Positions 7,428-13,500 of a DNA stretch of 15,667 bases are shown here, one piece after another. A program made the position numbers and the translations under genes. The number at the start of each line of letters is the position of its first letter. The stretch's first letter is position 1. This DNA comes from an uncultured Neomegalonema sp. (GTDB lineage Bacteria > Pseudomonadota > Alphaproteobacteria > Rhodobacterales > Rhodobacteraceae). Below the pieces are notes generated by a model. That model saw only the letters and a list, made by a program, of their open reading frames with translations, ran no database searches and was not told the DNA's origin. The stretch spans positions 1 to 15,667 of the forward strand of contig CALGNW010000194.1 in the NCBI GenBank assembly GCA_937958345.1. The letters are read 5' to 3'.

Positions 7428-7915
7428 ACCGGAGACTCTGCGACGCTGTCGGTCTGTTCGGCTCGCCATTTCTCGAGGCGGGCGGCGAGGGCGGTGTCAG
7501 TGGTGGCGATGATCTGCGCGGCCAGCAGCGCAGCATTTCCCGCGCCTGCCTCACCAATCGCCAGCGTACCGACCGGCACACCCTTTGGCATCTGGACAAT
7601 CGACAGCAGGCTGTCGAGGCCGGAAAGCGTGCGGCTTTGTACCGGTACGCCGAGGACGGGTACAATCGTCTTTGCCGCGATCATTCCCGGCAGATGCGCC
7701 GCGCCGCCCGCACCGGCGATAATCGCCCTCAGGCCGCGCTGTGACGCGGCCTCGGCATAGGTGAACATGCGGTCGGGGGTGCGGTGGGCCGAAACGATTT
7801 TCGTCTCGTGCGCAACACCCAGTGCGGTCAGAATTTCGGCGGCGGCTTGCATGGTCGGCCAGTCGGATTGACTGCCCATTACGATCCCGACGAGGGGCGC
7901 GTCTGTGTCATTCAC
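7424..7915 (-). CDS. purE: N5-carboxyaminoimidazole ribonucleotide mutase
   Basis: This 163-residue class I PurE moves the carboxyl of N5-CAIR to carbon 4, giving CAIR, in de novo purine synthesis. Recognised motifs are MGSQSDWPTM (13-22), SAHRTP with catalytic His44 (42-47), the AGGAAHLPGM loop (69-78) and PVQSRTLSGLDSLLSIVQMP (91-110). The start is GTG at 7915, with AAAGGG (7925-7930) nine bases upstream, in the 15-base gap after ydcH. Length and motif order are normal for the octameric class I enzyme that works with PurK, the next gene on the strand. The presence of both genes fits the bacterial two-step route. Confidence 0.96.
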   Translation of the reverse strand: MNDTDAPLVGIVMGSQSDWPTMQAAAEILTALGVAHETKIVSAHRTPDRMFTYAEAASQRGLRAIIAGAGGAAHLPGMIAAKTIVPVLGVPVQSRTLSGLDSLLSIVQMPKGVPVGTLAIGEAGAGNAALLAAQIIATTDTALAARLEKWRAEQTDSVAESPV

Positions 7916-7930
7916 GGTCGTCGTCCCTTT

Positions 7931-8140
7931 TCAGGCAATAATGTCGGGGTGAAGCAGATCGTACAGACGCTCGATCTCATCCTTGAGCGCCAGCTTTCGG
8001 CGTTTCATGCGGGACAAGGCGAGCTGGTCGCGAATCGGGCCGAGATCGCCGCCTGAAATCTCCTGATCGAGCAAGCGGTGTTCTTCTTTCAGCGCCACGT
8101 AGCGCGCCTCGATTTCCGCCTGATCGTTGTTCTCGTTCAT
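7931..8140 (-). CDS. YdcH family protein (DUF465)
   Basis: This 69-residue, highly charged, helical protein is of the DUF465/YdcH type, with the characteristic RYVALKEEHRLLDQEI and MKRRKLALKDEIERL segments, which probably form an antiparallel helical hairpin or coiled coil. The biochemical role of the family is not established. It is the first gene of the minus-strand set leading to purE and purK; only 15 bases separate it from purE, so they are probably cotranscribed. The ribosome binding site is weak. Its upstream region is shared with the divergent TIGR02444-family gene. Confidence 0.87.
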   Translation of the reverse strand: MNENNDQAEIEARYVALKEEHRLLDQEISGGDLGPIRDQLALSRMKRRKLALKDEIERLYDLLHPDIIA

Positions 8141-8190
8141 TCTGCCGTCCGCGCAGTGTCATAGGGTGTTCGTGTGCAGCGAAAGATGCT

Positions 8191-8205
8191 TATAACCGAG
8201 GGATG
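8191..8205 (+). promoter_or_regulatory. Possible -10 element directly before the start codon (8203 gene)
   Basis: TATAAC at 8191-8196 is seven bases before the ATG at 8203. At that distance transcription would begin at or near the A of the start codon, giving a leaderless message. GAGG (8199-8202) touches the ATG, so it is too close to act as a normal ribosome binding site. No convincing -35 was found. Confidence 0.3.
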
Positions 8206-8697
8206 GCACAGAAGGAAGCGGCGGAAGCATTCTGGGATTTTGCGCTGGGCGTCTACGGACAGGATGCGGTGCGCGCGGCTTTTCTGCGTTTGCAGGACCG
8301 CGACGGCGCCGATGTGCCTTTGCTGCTGTGGTGTTTATGGCTGGGGACGCGCGGGCGCGGTGTTTCTGATGAAGAAATGACCGCAGCGGTCCGTTTCTCG
8401 TTGGCCTGGCGGGATGCGGTGGTCGCGCCTGTTCGGGCTGTGCGCAGGGGGCTGAAACTCGGGGTGGAGGGCGTTCCCCTTGAGGAGGCAGCGCGGGCGC
8501 GGGCGCGGATTGCCGACACTGAACAGGGGCTTGAGCGGATGCAGATGGATCATCTCGCGCAGATGCCTTGCAGCGGCGGGACGGATGAAAGCGCGGGGCT
8601 GATCGCGCTCTATGCCGGTATAGCGGGCCTGCATCTGGATTCCGTAGATGTGGCCGATGTGCTGGCCAGCCTTGCCGAGCCTGCGCCGCGCGCTTAA
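8203..8697 (+). CDS. TIGR02444 family (DUF2390) protein
   Basis: This 164-residue protein begins with the family pattern FWDFALGVYGQDAVRAAFLRLQD and then GADVPLLLWCLWLG. That aromatic-rich helical start is typical of TIGR02444/DUF2390 proteins, whose function is unknown. The rest is helical and rich in Arg, Glu and Ala, without a signal peptide. The ATG at 8203 fits the family start; upstream spacing is unusual (see the possible -10 element). It is divergent from ydcH and lies nine bases before the S49 peptidase start, so the two may share a transcript. Confidence 0.82.
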   Translation: MAQKEAAEAFWDFALGVYGQDAVRAAFLRLQDRDGADVPLLLWCLWLGTRGRGVSDEEMTAAVRFSLAWRDAVVAPVRAVRRGLKLGVEGVPLEEAARARARIADTEQGLERMQMDHLAQMPCSGGTDESAGLIALYAGIAGLHLDSVDVADVLASLAEPAPRA

Positions 8698-8706
8698 TTG
8701 CACGGT

Positions 8707-9600
8707 ATGAAAATAAGTAAATTAAATCCGAAAAACTGGTTTAAGCGCGCGCCTCAGGTGTCCGTCCTGCGTCTTTACGGGGCCATTGGTGCGGGCGGGC
8801 GGTTCTCGCAGACGATTTCCCATGCGCCGTTGGAAAAGGCGATTGAGGCGGCATTTGCCTCGAAACGCACCAAGGCCGTGGCGCTGATTATCAACTCGCC
8901 GGGCGGATCGCCGTCGCAAAGCGGGCTGATTGCGCGGCATATCCGGCGTCTGGCGGACGAAAAGAACGTGCCCGTGCTGGCCTTTTGCGAGGATGTGGCG
9001 GCATCGGGCGGGTATTTGCTGGCGTGCGCAGCCGATGAGATTTTTGTCGATGAGTACACCGTAATCGGATCGGTCGGCGTAATCTCGGCCAGTTTCGGCG
9101 CTGTCGAGGCCATCGAGAAAATCGGTGTCGAGCGGCGGGTGCATACGGCGGGCAAAAGCAAGTCGCTTATGGACCCTTTCCGCGAGGAAAAGCCCGAGGA
9201 TGTCGCACGGCTTGATGTCATTCTGCACGCCATCCACGCGCGGTTCATTGCCTGGGTGAAGGAGTCGCGCGGTGCGCGGCTGGATGAAAATACGGATTAT
9301 TTTCAAGGCGACGTCTGGGTCGGGCAGGGCGCGGTCGATGTCGGGATTGCCGATGGTGTCGGCCATGCCGCAGCGGTTCTGAAAGAACGGTTCGGCGCGG
9401 ATGTTTCGATCCGCGAGGTCGGGCGGCGGAAGGCGGGGCTGTTGGCCCGCCTGATGGGACGCGCTAACGCGGGATTAACCGTAACGCGGGCAGAGTCCGG
9501 CATTGCAGGTCAAACCGCCGAGGCGGCAGGGGCCGGTGCGGCGCGAGCCGCTGTCGAGACACTGGAGGAACGGGCATTGTGGGCGCGGTACGGGATCTGA
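8707..9600 (+). CDS. S49 family serine peptidase (SppA/SohB-like)
   Basis: This 297-residue protein is a single-domain S49 peptidase. The oxyanion-region motif INSPGGSPSQS is at 62-72, the nucleophile Ser100 is in DVAASGGYLLA, and IGSVGVISASFG follows at 120-131. The general base is most likely Lys152 in AGKSKSLMDPF; the 52-residue gap from Ser100 matches the Ser-Lys dyad of single-domain SppA proteins. These enzymes degrade signal peptides or membrane-associated substrates. Unlike SppA, no transmembrane segment or signal peptide is visible, so this one is probably cytoplasmic or peripheral. I chose the ATG at 8707 over the TTG at 8698; neither has a clear ribosome binding site. The small membrane protein starts two bases after its stop and may be its partner. 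Confidence 0.92.
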   Translation: MKISKLNPKNWFKRAPQVSVLRLYGAIGAGGRFSQTISHAPLEKAIEAAFASKRTKAVALIINSPGGSPSQSGLIARHIRRLADEKNVPVLAFCEDVAASGGYLLACAADEIFVDEYTVIGSVGVISASFGAVEAIEKIGVERRVHTAGKSKSLMDPFREEKPEDVARLDVILHAIHARFIAWVKESRGARLDENTDYFQGDVWVGQGAVDVGIADGVGHAAAVLKERFGADVSIREVGRRKAGLLARLMGRANAGLTVTRAESGIAGQTAEAAGAGAARAAVETLEERALWARYGI

Positions 9601-9601
9601 C

Positions 9602-9814
9602 ATGCTGATCAAACTGCTAATAACCGGCGGCATCGTTATCGGCGCGCTGATGGCATTTCGCATAATCGGGCGGGCCGCCGACACCAAGATGACCCGCGAT
9701 GAGGAACGGGCGCGCGATACAGTGCGGCGTCAACTCAAAGGCGAAGACTTCGTCAAATGCGAGGATTGCGGCGCGTATACCGCCCGCACGGATGCCTGCA
9801 TCTGTAAAGCATGA
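9602..9814 (+). CDS. Small membrane protein with a four-cysteine metal-binding-like tail
   Basis: This 70-residue protein has one hydrophobic helix at about residues 3-22, a charged linker (24-50, rich in Arg, Asp and Glu), and a C-terminal CEDCGAYTARTDACIC arrangement (Cys53, 56, 66, 68). This is a CxxC...CxC pattern that could hold zinc. I do not recognise a named family. The ATG at 9602 follows the S49 peptidase stop after one base. The frame stays open upstream within the peptidase gene, but the membrane helix begins right at this ATG, which supports the start. Coupling suggests a link to the peptidase, for example as a membrane anchor; this is inference only. Confidence 0.75.
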   Translation: MLIKLLITGGIVIGALMAFRIIGRAADTKMTRDEERARDTVRRQLKGEDFVKCEDCGAYTARTDACICKA

Positions 9815-9923
9815 ATCCGGGAAAGGATGCCGCGCTGTGCATGAAACGCGTGCGCCGTACATTCGATGTTCGTTTTCTGATCCCCTACCCAAAGTTTTGC
9901 ACAAACGATCTTGACTCGGGTTT

Positions 9924-9952
9924 GGCGGGGCGGATCGGCCCGGCGCTTTTTT
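9924..9952 (+). terminator. Possible intrinsic terminator after the peptidase/small-protein genes
   Basis: GGGC (9928-9931) pairs with GCCC (9938-9941) around a six-base loop. Two more pairs form outside one mismatch, and six T residues follow at 9947-9952. The stem is short, so this is tentative. It lies about 110 bases after the last gene of the run. Confidence 0.4.
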
Positions 9953-10033
9953 AATAGCGACGGTTCGGTGTGAAAAAATTCAAATAGTCATTTAAAATCA
10001 AACAATTGAAATTTTTGCACAAATTTTAATCAA

Positions 10034-10076
10034 GTCGTAGAGAGTCCAGTGACTCCCACGGGAGACGACACTCTCT
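10034..10076. repeat. Nested inverted repeat next to the DnaA boxes
   Basis: AGAGAGT (10039-10045) pairs with ACTCTCT (10070-10076). Inside it CTCCC (10053-10057) pairs with GGGAG (10060-10064), and GTCGT/ACGAC copies sit at 10034-10038 and 10065-10069. The element could form a cruciform or a structured RNA. There is no T tract after it, so it is not a standard terminator. It lies between the AT-rich core and the perfect DnaA box. Confidence 0.5.
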
Positions 10077-10103
10077 CCCCAGTTTCGCACAGGGTTATCC
10101 ACA

Positions 10104-10304
10104 GCCGGAGTGAATGGGGGTAACTGTGTGCGCTAAGGTCTTAAATCGTTAAGAGATTCAGATTTCCGTCCGGGAGCTATCCGGCGAGAATCATGCGGGC
10201 TGCCGTGCTGTGATCTCAATTTTTTCGTCCCGCTGAGCCGATCCGGCGGGCGGCAGAGCGATTTCCGATTCAGCTTGGCGGCGAGACAGCCTATATAGCG
10301 GTGC
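10104..10304. other. Upstream region of uvrC, no gene seen
   Basis: I see no credible gene in these 201 bases. TATATA at 10292-10297 is eight bases before the uvrC ATG and could be a -10 element giving an almost leaderless message. TTCAGC (10269-10274) at 17-base spacing would be a poor -35. The words GATTCAG and GATTTCCG occur at 10155-10168 and again in swapped order at 10260-10273. TTAA at 10141 and 10149 is spaced four bases apart, not the seven of a CtrA site. Confidence 0.4.
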
Positions 10305-12263
10305 ATGACCAAAGCGCGCCGCCCGGACCCTGCCCCCAAGCTGCCTGAACCGGATTCTCCTATCGGGTTCGAGGAGGAGGGTTCGGCCTATGAAATCGAC
10401 GCGCCCGATGCGCCCGCCGTGCGCGAGACCGGACCCGATGTTATCAAATCATATCTCGCGCGCCTGCCCGAAGGACCGGGCGTGTACCGGATGCTGGATA
10501 CGAAGGGCGAGGTTTTGTATGTCGGCAAGGCGCGCAGCCTGAAAAACCGCGTTGCCAGCTATACCCGTTACGAGGGGCACACCACGCGAATTCAGCGCAT
10601 GATCTCGAACGCGGCGTCGCTGGTGGCCGTGGTAACGCGGACCGAGACGGAAGCGTTGCTGCTGGAAAGCAATCTGATCAAGCGGCTGAAGCCGCGCTAT
10701 AACGTGCTGCTGCGCGACGATAAATCCTTTCCTTATATTTTGATCGAGGGCGGGCATTCCTTTCCGCGTCTGCGCAAACATCGCGGAGCCAAGTCTGTGG
10801 ATGGCCGGTATTTCGGCCCGTTCGCGAGTGCCGGATCGGTGAACCGGACCCTGAACCATTTGCAGAAGGCGTTCCTGTTGCGGTCGTGCAATGACAGCAT
10901 GTTCGACGGGCGCACGCGGCCTTGTCTGCTGTATCAGATCAAGCGGTGCTGCGCGCCCTGCGTCGAGTATGTGACACCTGAGGAATACAAGACTCTGTCT
11001 GACGAGGCGTTTGATTTTCTGGAGGGGAAATCAACCTCGGTCCAAGAGCGCCTCGCCGCCGAGATGAACGCGGCGGCGGCGGATTTCGACTATGAGAAGG
11101 CGGCGATCTTCCGCGACCGGATCAAGGCGCTGACTCAGGTGCAGGCACATCAGGGCGTAAACCCGCGCGGGGTGGACGAGGCCGATGTCATCGCCCTGCA
11201 TATGGAGGGCGGCCAAGCCTGTGTGCAGGTGTTCTTTTTCAGGGGTGGCCAGAACTGGGGCAACAAGGCGTATTTCCCGAGGCTGGCGTCCGATGCCGAT
11301 GAGGCGGAAGTGCTGGGGGCGTTTCTGGGGCAGTTCTACGACACGCGGCCCCCGGCGAAGGCGCTGTTGCTGTCTCACGAACCCGACGAGCGCGATTTGT
11401 TGCAGGCGGCTTTGACCGAGGCGGCGGGGCATAAGATTACGCTGACTGTTCCGGCGCGGGGCGAAAAGCGCGAACTGGTCGCGGATGCCTCTCGCAATGC
11501 CCGCGAGGCGCTGGCGCGGCGGATGGCGGATTCGGCGGCGCAGGGGCGCTTGCTGGACGGGTTGGTCGATGCGTTCGATCTGAGCGACCGTCCGACGCGG
11601 ATCGAGGTCTATGACAATTCCCACATCATGGGCACGGATGCCGTCGGCGCGATGATCGTGTCGGGGCCGGACGGCCTGCAAAAAAACCAGTATCGGAAGT
11701 TCAATATCAAGAATACCGACCTGACCCCCGGTGATGATTTCGGCATGATGCGCGAAGTTCTCATGCGGCGGTTTTCGCGGTTGATGAAGGAAGACCCAGA
11801 CCGCGAAAAGGGCACATGGCCAGATCTGGTTCTGATCGACGGCGGGCAGGGACAGTTGACGGCAACGCTGGAGACGCTGACCGAGTTGGGTGTCGAAGAA
11901 GTAGCCGTTGTGGCTGTGGCCAAGGGCCAGGAGCGTGACGCGGGTAAGGAAATGTTTTACCGCGAGGGCCACGCGCCCAAGGCGCTGCCCCACCGCGACC
12001 CGACCCTGTATTTCCTGCAACGCCTGCGCGACGAGGCGCACCGCTTTGCCATCGGCACACACCGCGCCAAACGCGCCAAATCCCAGATGGTCAATCCGCT
12101 GGACGAGGTCGGCGGCATCGGCCCCGCCCGCAAGCGCGCCCTGCTGGCGCATTTCGGGTCCGCGAAGGCGGTCAGCCGCGCCGGTGTCACCGATCTGGCG
12201 GCGGTCGAAGGCGTGTCAAAGGCAATGGCGCAAAAGATCTATGACCATTTTCACGGTGAGTGA
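10305..12263 (+). CDS. uvrC: Excinuclease ABC subunit C
   Basis: This 652-residue nuclease makes the two incisions flanking a lesion in nucleotide excision repair, after UvrA and UvrB load. Domains in order: an acidic, Pro-rich extension (1-44); the GIY-YIG 3'-incision domain (GVY at 59-61, YVGKARSLKNR at 72-82, catalytic-region Glu121 in LLLESNLIK); a cysteine cluster at 205-219 (including CCAPC); a UVR domain binding UvrB (about 250-280); the RNase H-like 5'-incision domain (YDNSHIMGTDAVGAM from about 436, LVLIDGGQGQL, DEAHRFAIGTHR); and paired helix-hairpin-helix motifs at the end (VGGIGPARKRALL, VEGVSKAMAQKIYDHF). The length is normal for alphaproteobacteria. No ribosome binding site is evident before the ATG. 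It stands alone and converges with the cassette downstream. Confidence 0.98.
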   Translation: MTKARRPDPAPKLPEPDSPIGFEEEGSAYEIDAPDAPAVRETGPDVIKSYLARLPEGPGVYRMLDTKGEVLYVGKARSLKNRVASYTRYEGHTTRIQRMISNAASLVAVVTRTETEALLLESNLIKRLKPRYNVLLRDDKSFPYILIEGGHSFPRLRKHRGAKSVDGRYFGPFASAGSVNRTLNHLQKAFLLRSCNDSMFDGRTRPCLLYQIKRCCAPCVEYVTPEEYKTLSDEAFDFLEGKSTSVQERLAAEMNAAAADFDYEKAAIFRDRIKALTQVQAHQGVNPRGVDEADVIALHMEGGQACVQVFFFRGGQNWGNKAYFPRLASDADEAEVLGAFLGQFYDTRPPAKALLLSHEPDERDLLQAALTEAAGHKITLTVPARGEKRELVADASRNAREALARRMADSAAQGRLLDGLVDAFDLSDRPTRIEVYDNSHIMGTDAVGAMIVSGPDGLQKNQYRKFNIKNTDLTPGDDFGMMREVLMRRFSRLMKEDPDREKGTWPDLVLIDGGQGQLTATLETLTELGVEEVAVVAVAKGQERDAGKEMFYREGHAPKALPHRDPTLYFLQRLRDEAHRFAIGTHRAKRAKSQMVNPLDEVGGIGPARKRALLAHFGSAKAVSRAGVTDLAAVEGVSKAMAQKIYDHFHGE

Positions 12264-12294
12264 GCGGCGATGCACTGCCCTGCTCGGTGAAATT

Positions 12295-12897
12295 TCACTC
12301 AGCGCGAAAGGGTTCATCGACGCGAAAATAGCCTTTTATCAAGTCAGAATTTGTGACTGCTACTTGGACGTGGGTTTTTTGCTTAAATCCACTACCGGGA
12401 AACAACGCGCCGCCCTCGGTAAATAAGCCTCGCACACTGTCAAATGGTTCTTCACCTGCTTCCGCAAGGACGGCCTGCAAGTGGCGGATGACTGCACAAT
12501 CAAGGAAGCGAAGAAGATGGTCTTTATCGTGATCGCCGACCTGCTTGTTTCGAGGAAGCTCACGATCATCGCCCGCTGCCTTCGTCACCTGCAGCAACGA
12601 CGAATAAGCACCAGCGAGAGATTCAAGGCTGTCGCGTGCCATCAAATCCAAACAATTTCCTAAATCAATTACTGCGCCGACAACGAATGGTTCAGCGTAT
12701 TCGCCTCTGCTGACCTTCCAATTTGCCCATTCCCACGCACGGTTCGGGTCGGCCTCCCAAAAATAGACGCCCGGTCCCAGCCAATCGTATTCTTTGTCGC
12801 TTTCTGCCAGCAGAGCATCACCCGCGAGGATCTTCTCGCCCACTTCAGCACTGCACCCGTGGTAGCCGAGGATAAATGATGTGTGTAGGCGTGCCAT
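12295..12897 (-). CDS. PARP-like (ADP-ribosyltransferase-fold) protein, probable toxin
   Basis: This 200-residue cytoplasmic protein has motifs like the catalytic core of PARP-type ADP-ribosyltransferases: YHGCS with His13 near the start, then DWLGPGVYFWEADPNRAWEWA (from 38, Tyr45), equivalent to the GKGIYFAD region that holds NAD. Near the end, RGLFTEGGALFPGSG (156-170) leads to THVQVAVTNSDLIKGYF (175-191), the strand that in PARP1 carries the catalytic Glu; His176 and Gln178 stand there instead. From memory, similar proteins (YHG, DWLGxGxYFWE, HxQ) occur as uncharacterised products paired with a tiny upstream gene. Here that partner is the 54-residue gene whose stop overlaps this start (12897). 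A toxin acting on NAD or a cellular target is my inference. The fold call is moderate; the target is unknown. Confidence 0.75.
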   Translation of the reverse strand: MARLHTSFILGYHGCSAEVGEKILAGDALLAESDKEYDWLGPGVYFWEADPNRAWEWANWKVSRGEYAEPFVVGAVIDLGNCLDLMARDSLESLAGAYSSLLQVTKAAGDDRELPRNKQVGDHDKDHLLRFLDCAVIRHLQAVLAEAGEEPFDSVRGLFTEGGALFPGSGFKQKTHVQVAVTNSDLIKGYFRVDEPFRAE

Positions 12898-13061
12898 CAG
12901 TCCGCGTTAACGGGTTCCTGATATTGGGGAGTAAGTTCACCGTCTGCCTGATAAATCCCCTCGTTTTCAAGGGCTTGCTTTGCAATCGCCGGTGAGGCCG
13001 TCATTTTCTGAGTGTAACTTTCGAGGGCTTCATAAATGCGCTTTTTGCGATCTTCGGTCAT
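12897..13061 (-). CDS. Small protein upstream of the PARP-like gene, probable antitoxin or partner
   Basis: This 54-residue protein (MTEDRKKRIYEALESYTQKM ... DGELTPQYQEPVNAD) is acidic, with a likely N-terminal helix. Its middle, AKQALENEGIYQADGELTPQY, resembles a pattern (ALxxEGIYxxDGxLTPxY) that I recall from small uncharacterised, antitoxin-like proteins. AAAGGAG at 13069-13075 is seven bases before the ATG, the best ribosome binding site in the region. Its TGA stop shares one base with the ATG of the PARP-like gene (TGATG), so the second gene is translationally coupled to the first. Small-gene-first order and tight overlap fit a type II toxin-antitoxin operon in which the antitoxin is made first. 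It has no obvious DNA-binding domain. The gene itself is convincing; the function is inferred. Confidence 0.78.
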   Translation of the reverse strand: MTEDRKKRIYEALESYTQKMTASPAIAKQALENEGIYQADGELTPQYQEPVNAD

Positions 13062-13129
13062 GATGGCACTCCTTTAGCTTCACCGACAATACCATGTAGG
13101 CGCAAATATCTACCAAAAAAGTTCGAAAG

Positions 13130-13144
13130 TTGCCGCGACGGCAA
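13130..13144. promoter_or_regulatory. Inverted repeat upstream of the two-gene cassette, possible operator
   Basis: TTGCCG (13130-13135) and CGGCAA (13139-13144) form a perfect six-base inverted repeat with a three-base centre. It is about 70 bases before the small gene, in AT-rich DNA. On the minus strand TAGATA follows as a possible -10. The repeat could be an operator for the cassette or a weak terminator hairpin for the preceding cysteine-containing gene. Confidence 0.35.
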
Positions 13145-13177
13145 ATTTTATTTAAATCAATAACTTAGAGTTCCGCG

Positions 13178-13390
13178 TCAATCGTCCTCAGCCCTCTCAA
13201 ATGTCGCGTCGCTGAGCACGCCCAGATCGTAGGACTGGAACCGGAGCGTCAGGGGACAGGCGTCGGTGCGGTGACAGCCATGCTGCGCACGGCACAGGCG
13301 CTCGGTCTGGTCGGTGCGGACGTCGCGCCCGATGGTCCGGCAGCGCTGGGTCGGCTCGCCGATGGTTGTGATACGCAGGGATGCGGTCAT
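13178..13390 (-). CDS. Hypothetical small cysteine-containing protein
   Basis: I do not recognise this 70-residue protein. It has four cysteines (17, 33, 39, 45) spread through an Arg-, Thr- and His-rich middle (TERLCRAQHGCHRTDACPL), which could be a small metal site, and an acidic tail (ERAEDD). No signal peptide or membrane helix is present. GGGAGG at 13400-13405 is nine bases before the ATG, a strong ribosome binding site and the main reason to accept the gene. It is transcribed towards the two-gene cassette and is divergent from the GT29-like gene, with 110 bases between the two starts. Confidence 0.6.
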   Translation of the reverse strand: MTASLRITTIGEPTQRCRTIGRDVRTDQTERLCRAQHGCHRTDACPLTLRFQSYDLGVLSDATFERAEDD

Positions 13391-13500
13391 GGTGAGTATC
13401 CTCCCTTTCGCGGTAATTTTGGCTGATCCGGCGCGGTGACGCCTTGATCGACGTCAATTTCCGCGCCGTCCCCCCGGAAAAATCTTCTTCGCGTTAAGGC

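Larger units (their letters stand above)
9895..10103. other. DnaA-box cluster with AT-rich core: candidate replication origin
   Basis: This lies in the 490-base gap between genes (9815-10304). Matches to the DnaA-box consensus TTWTNCACA occur at 9895-9903 (TTTTGCACA), 9969-9977 (TTTTTCACA on the minus strand), 10013-10021 (TTTTGCACA) and 10095-10103 (TTATCCACA, the ideal box), with a one-mismatch copy at 10083-10091 (TTTCGCACA). Between them, 9971-10033 has only 11 G or C in 63 bases, in a G+C-rich neighbourhood, as expected of an unwinding element. Boxes beside an AT-rich core are the usual oriC architecture. It could instead be a DnaA-titration or DnaA-regulated promoter site. No dnaA, hemE, gidA or par genes are in the window to support oriC. 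Confidence 0.45.

Noticed and set aside
9699..9914. A 71-codon plus-strand frame overlapping the small membrane protein
   Set aside because: It is in another frame of a better-supported gene and has no ribosome binding site or recognisable motif.
10141..10152. TTAA pair resembling a CtrA site near the candidate origin
   Set aside because: The spacing is four bases, whereas a CtrA site needs TTAA-N7-TTAA.
10104..10304. Possible small RNA gene (6S or SRP RNA) upstream of uvrC
   Set aside because: No conserved core of either RNA was recognised and no clear promoter-terminator pair was found.
10133..10339. A 68-codon minus-strand frame upstream of uvrC
   Set aside because: Basic, low-information product, no good ribosome binding site, and it overlaps the uvrC start.
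11031..12152. A 373-codon minus-strand frame inside uvrC
   Set aside because: uvrC motifs continue throughout on the plus strand; the antisense product has no recognisable domain.
12287..12298. Perfect 12-base palindrome GTGAAATTTCAC between uvrC and the PARP-like gene
   Set aside because: It has no loop, no T tract, and partly lies in the end of the coding region. It is too short to call a terminator or binding site.
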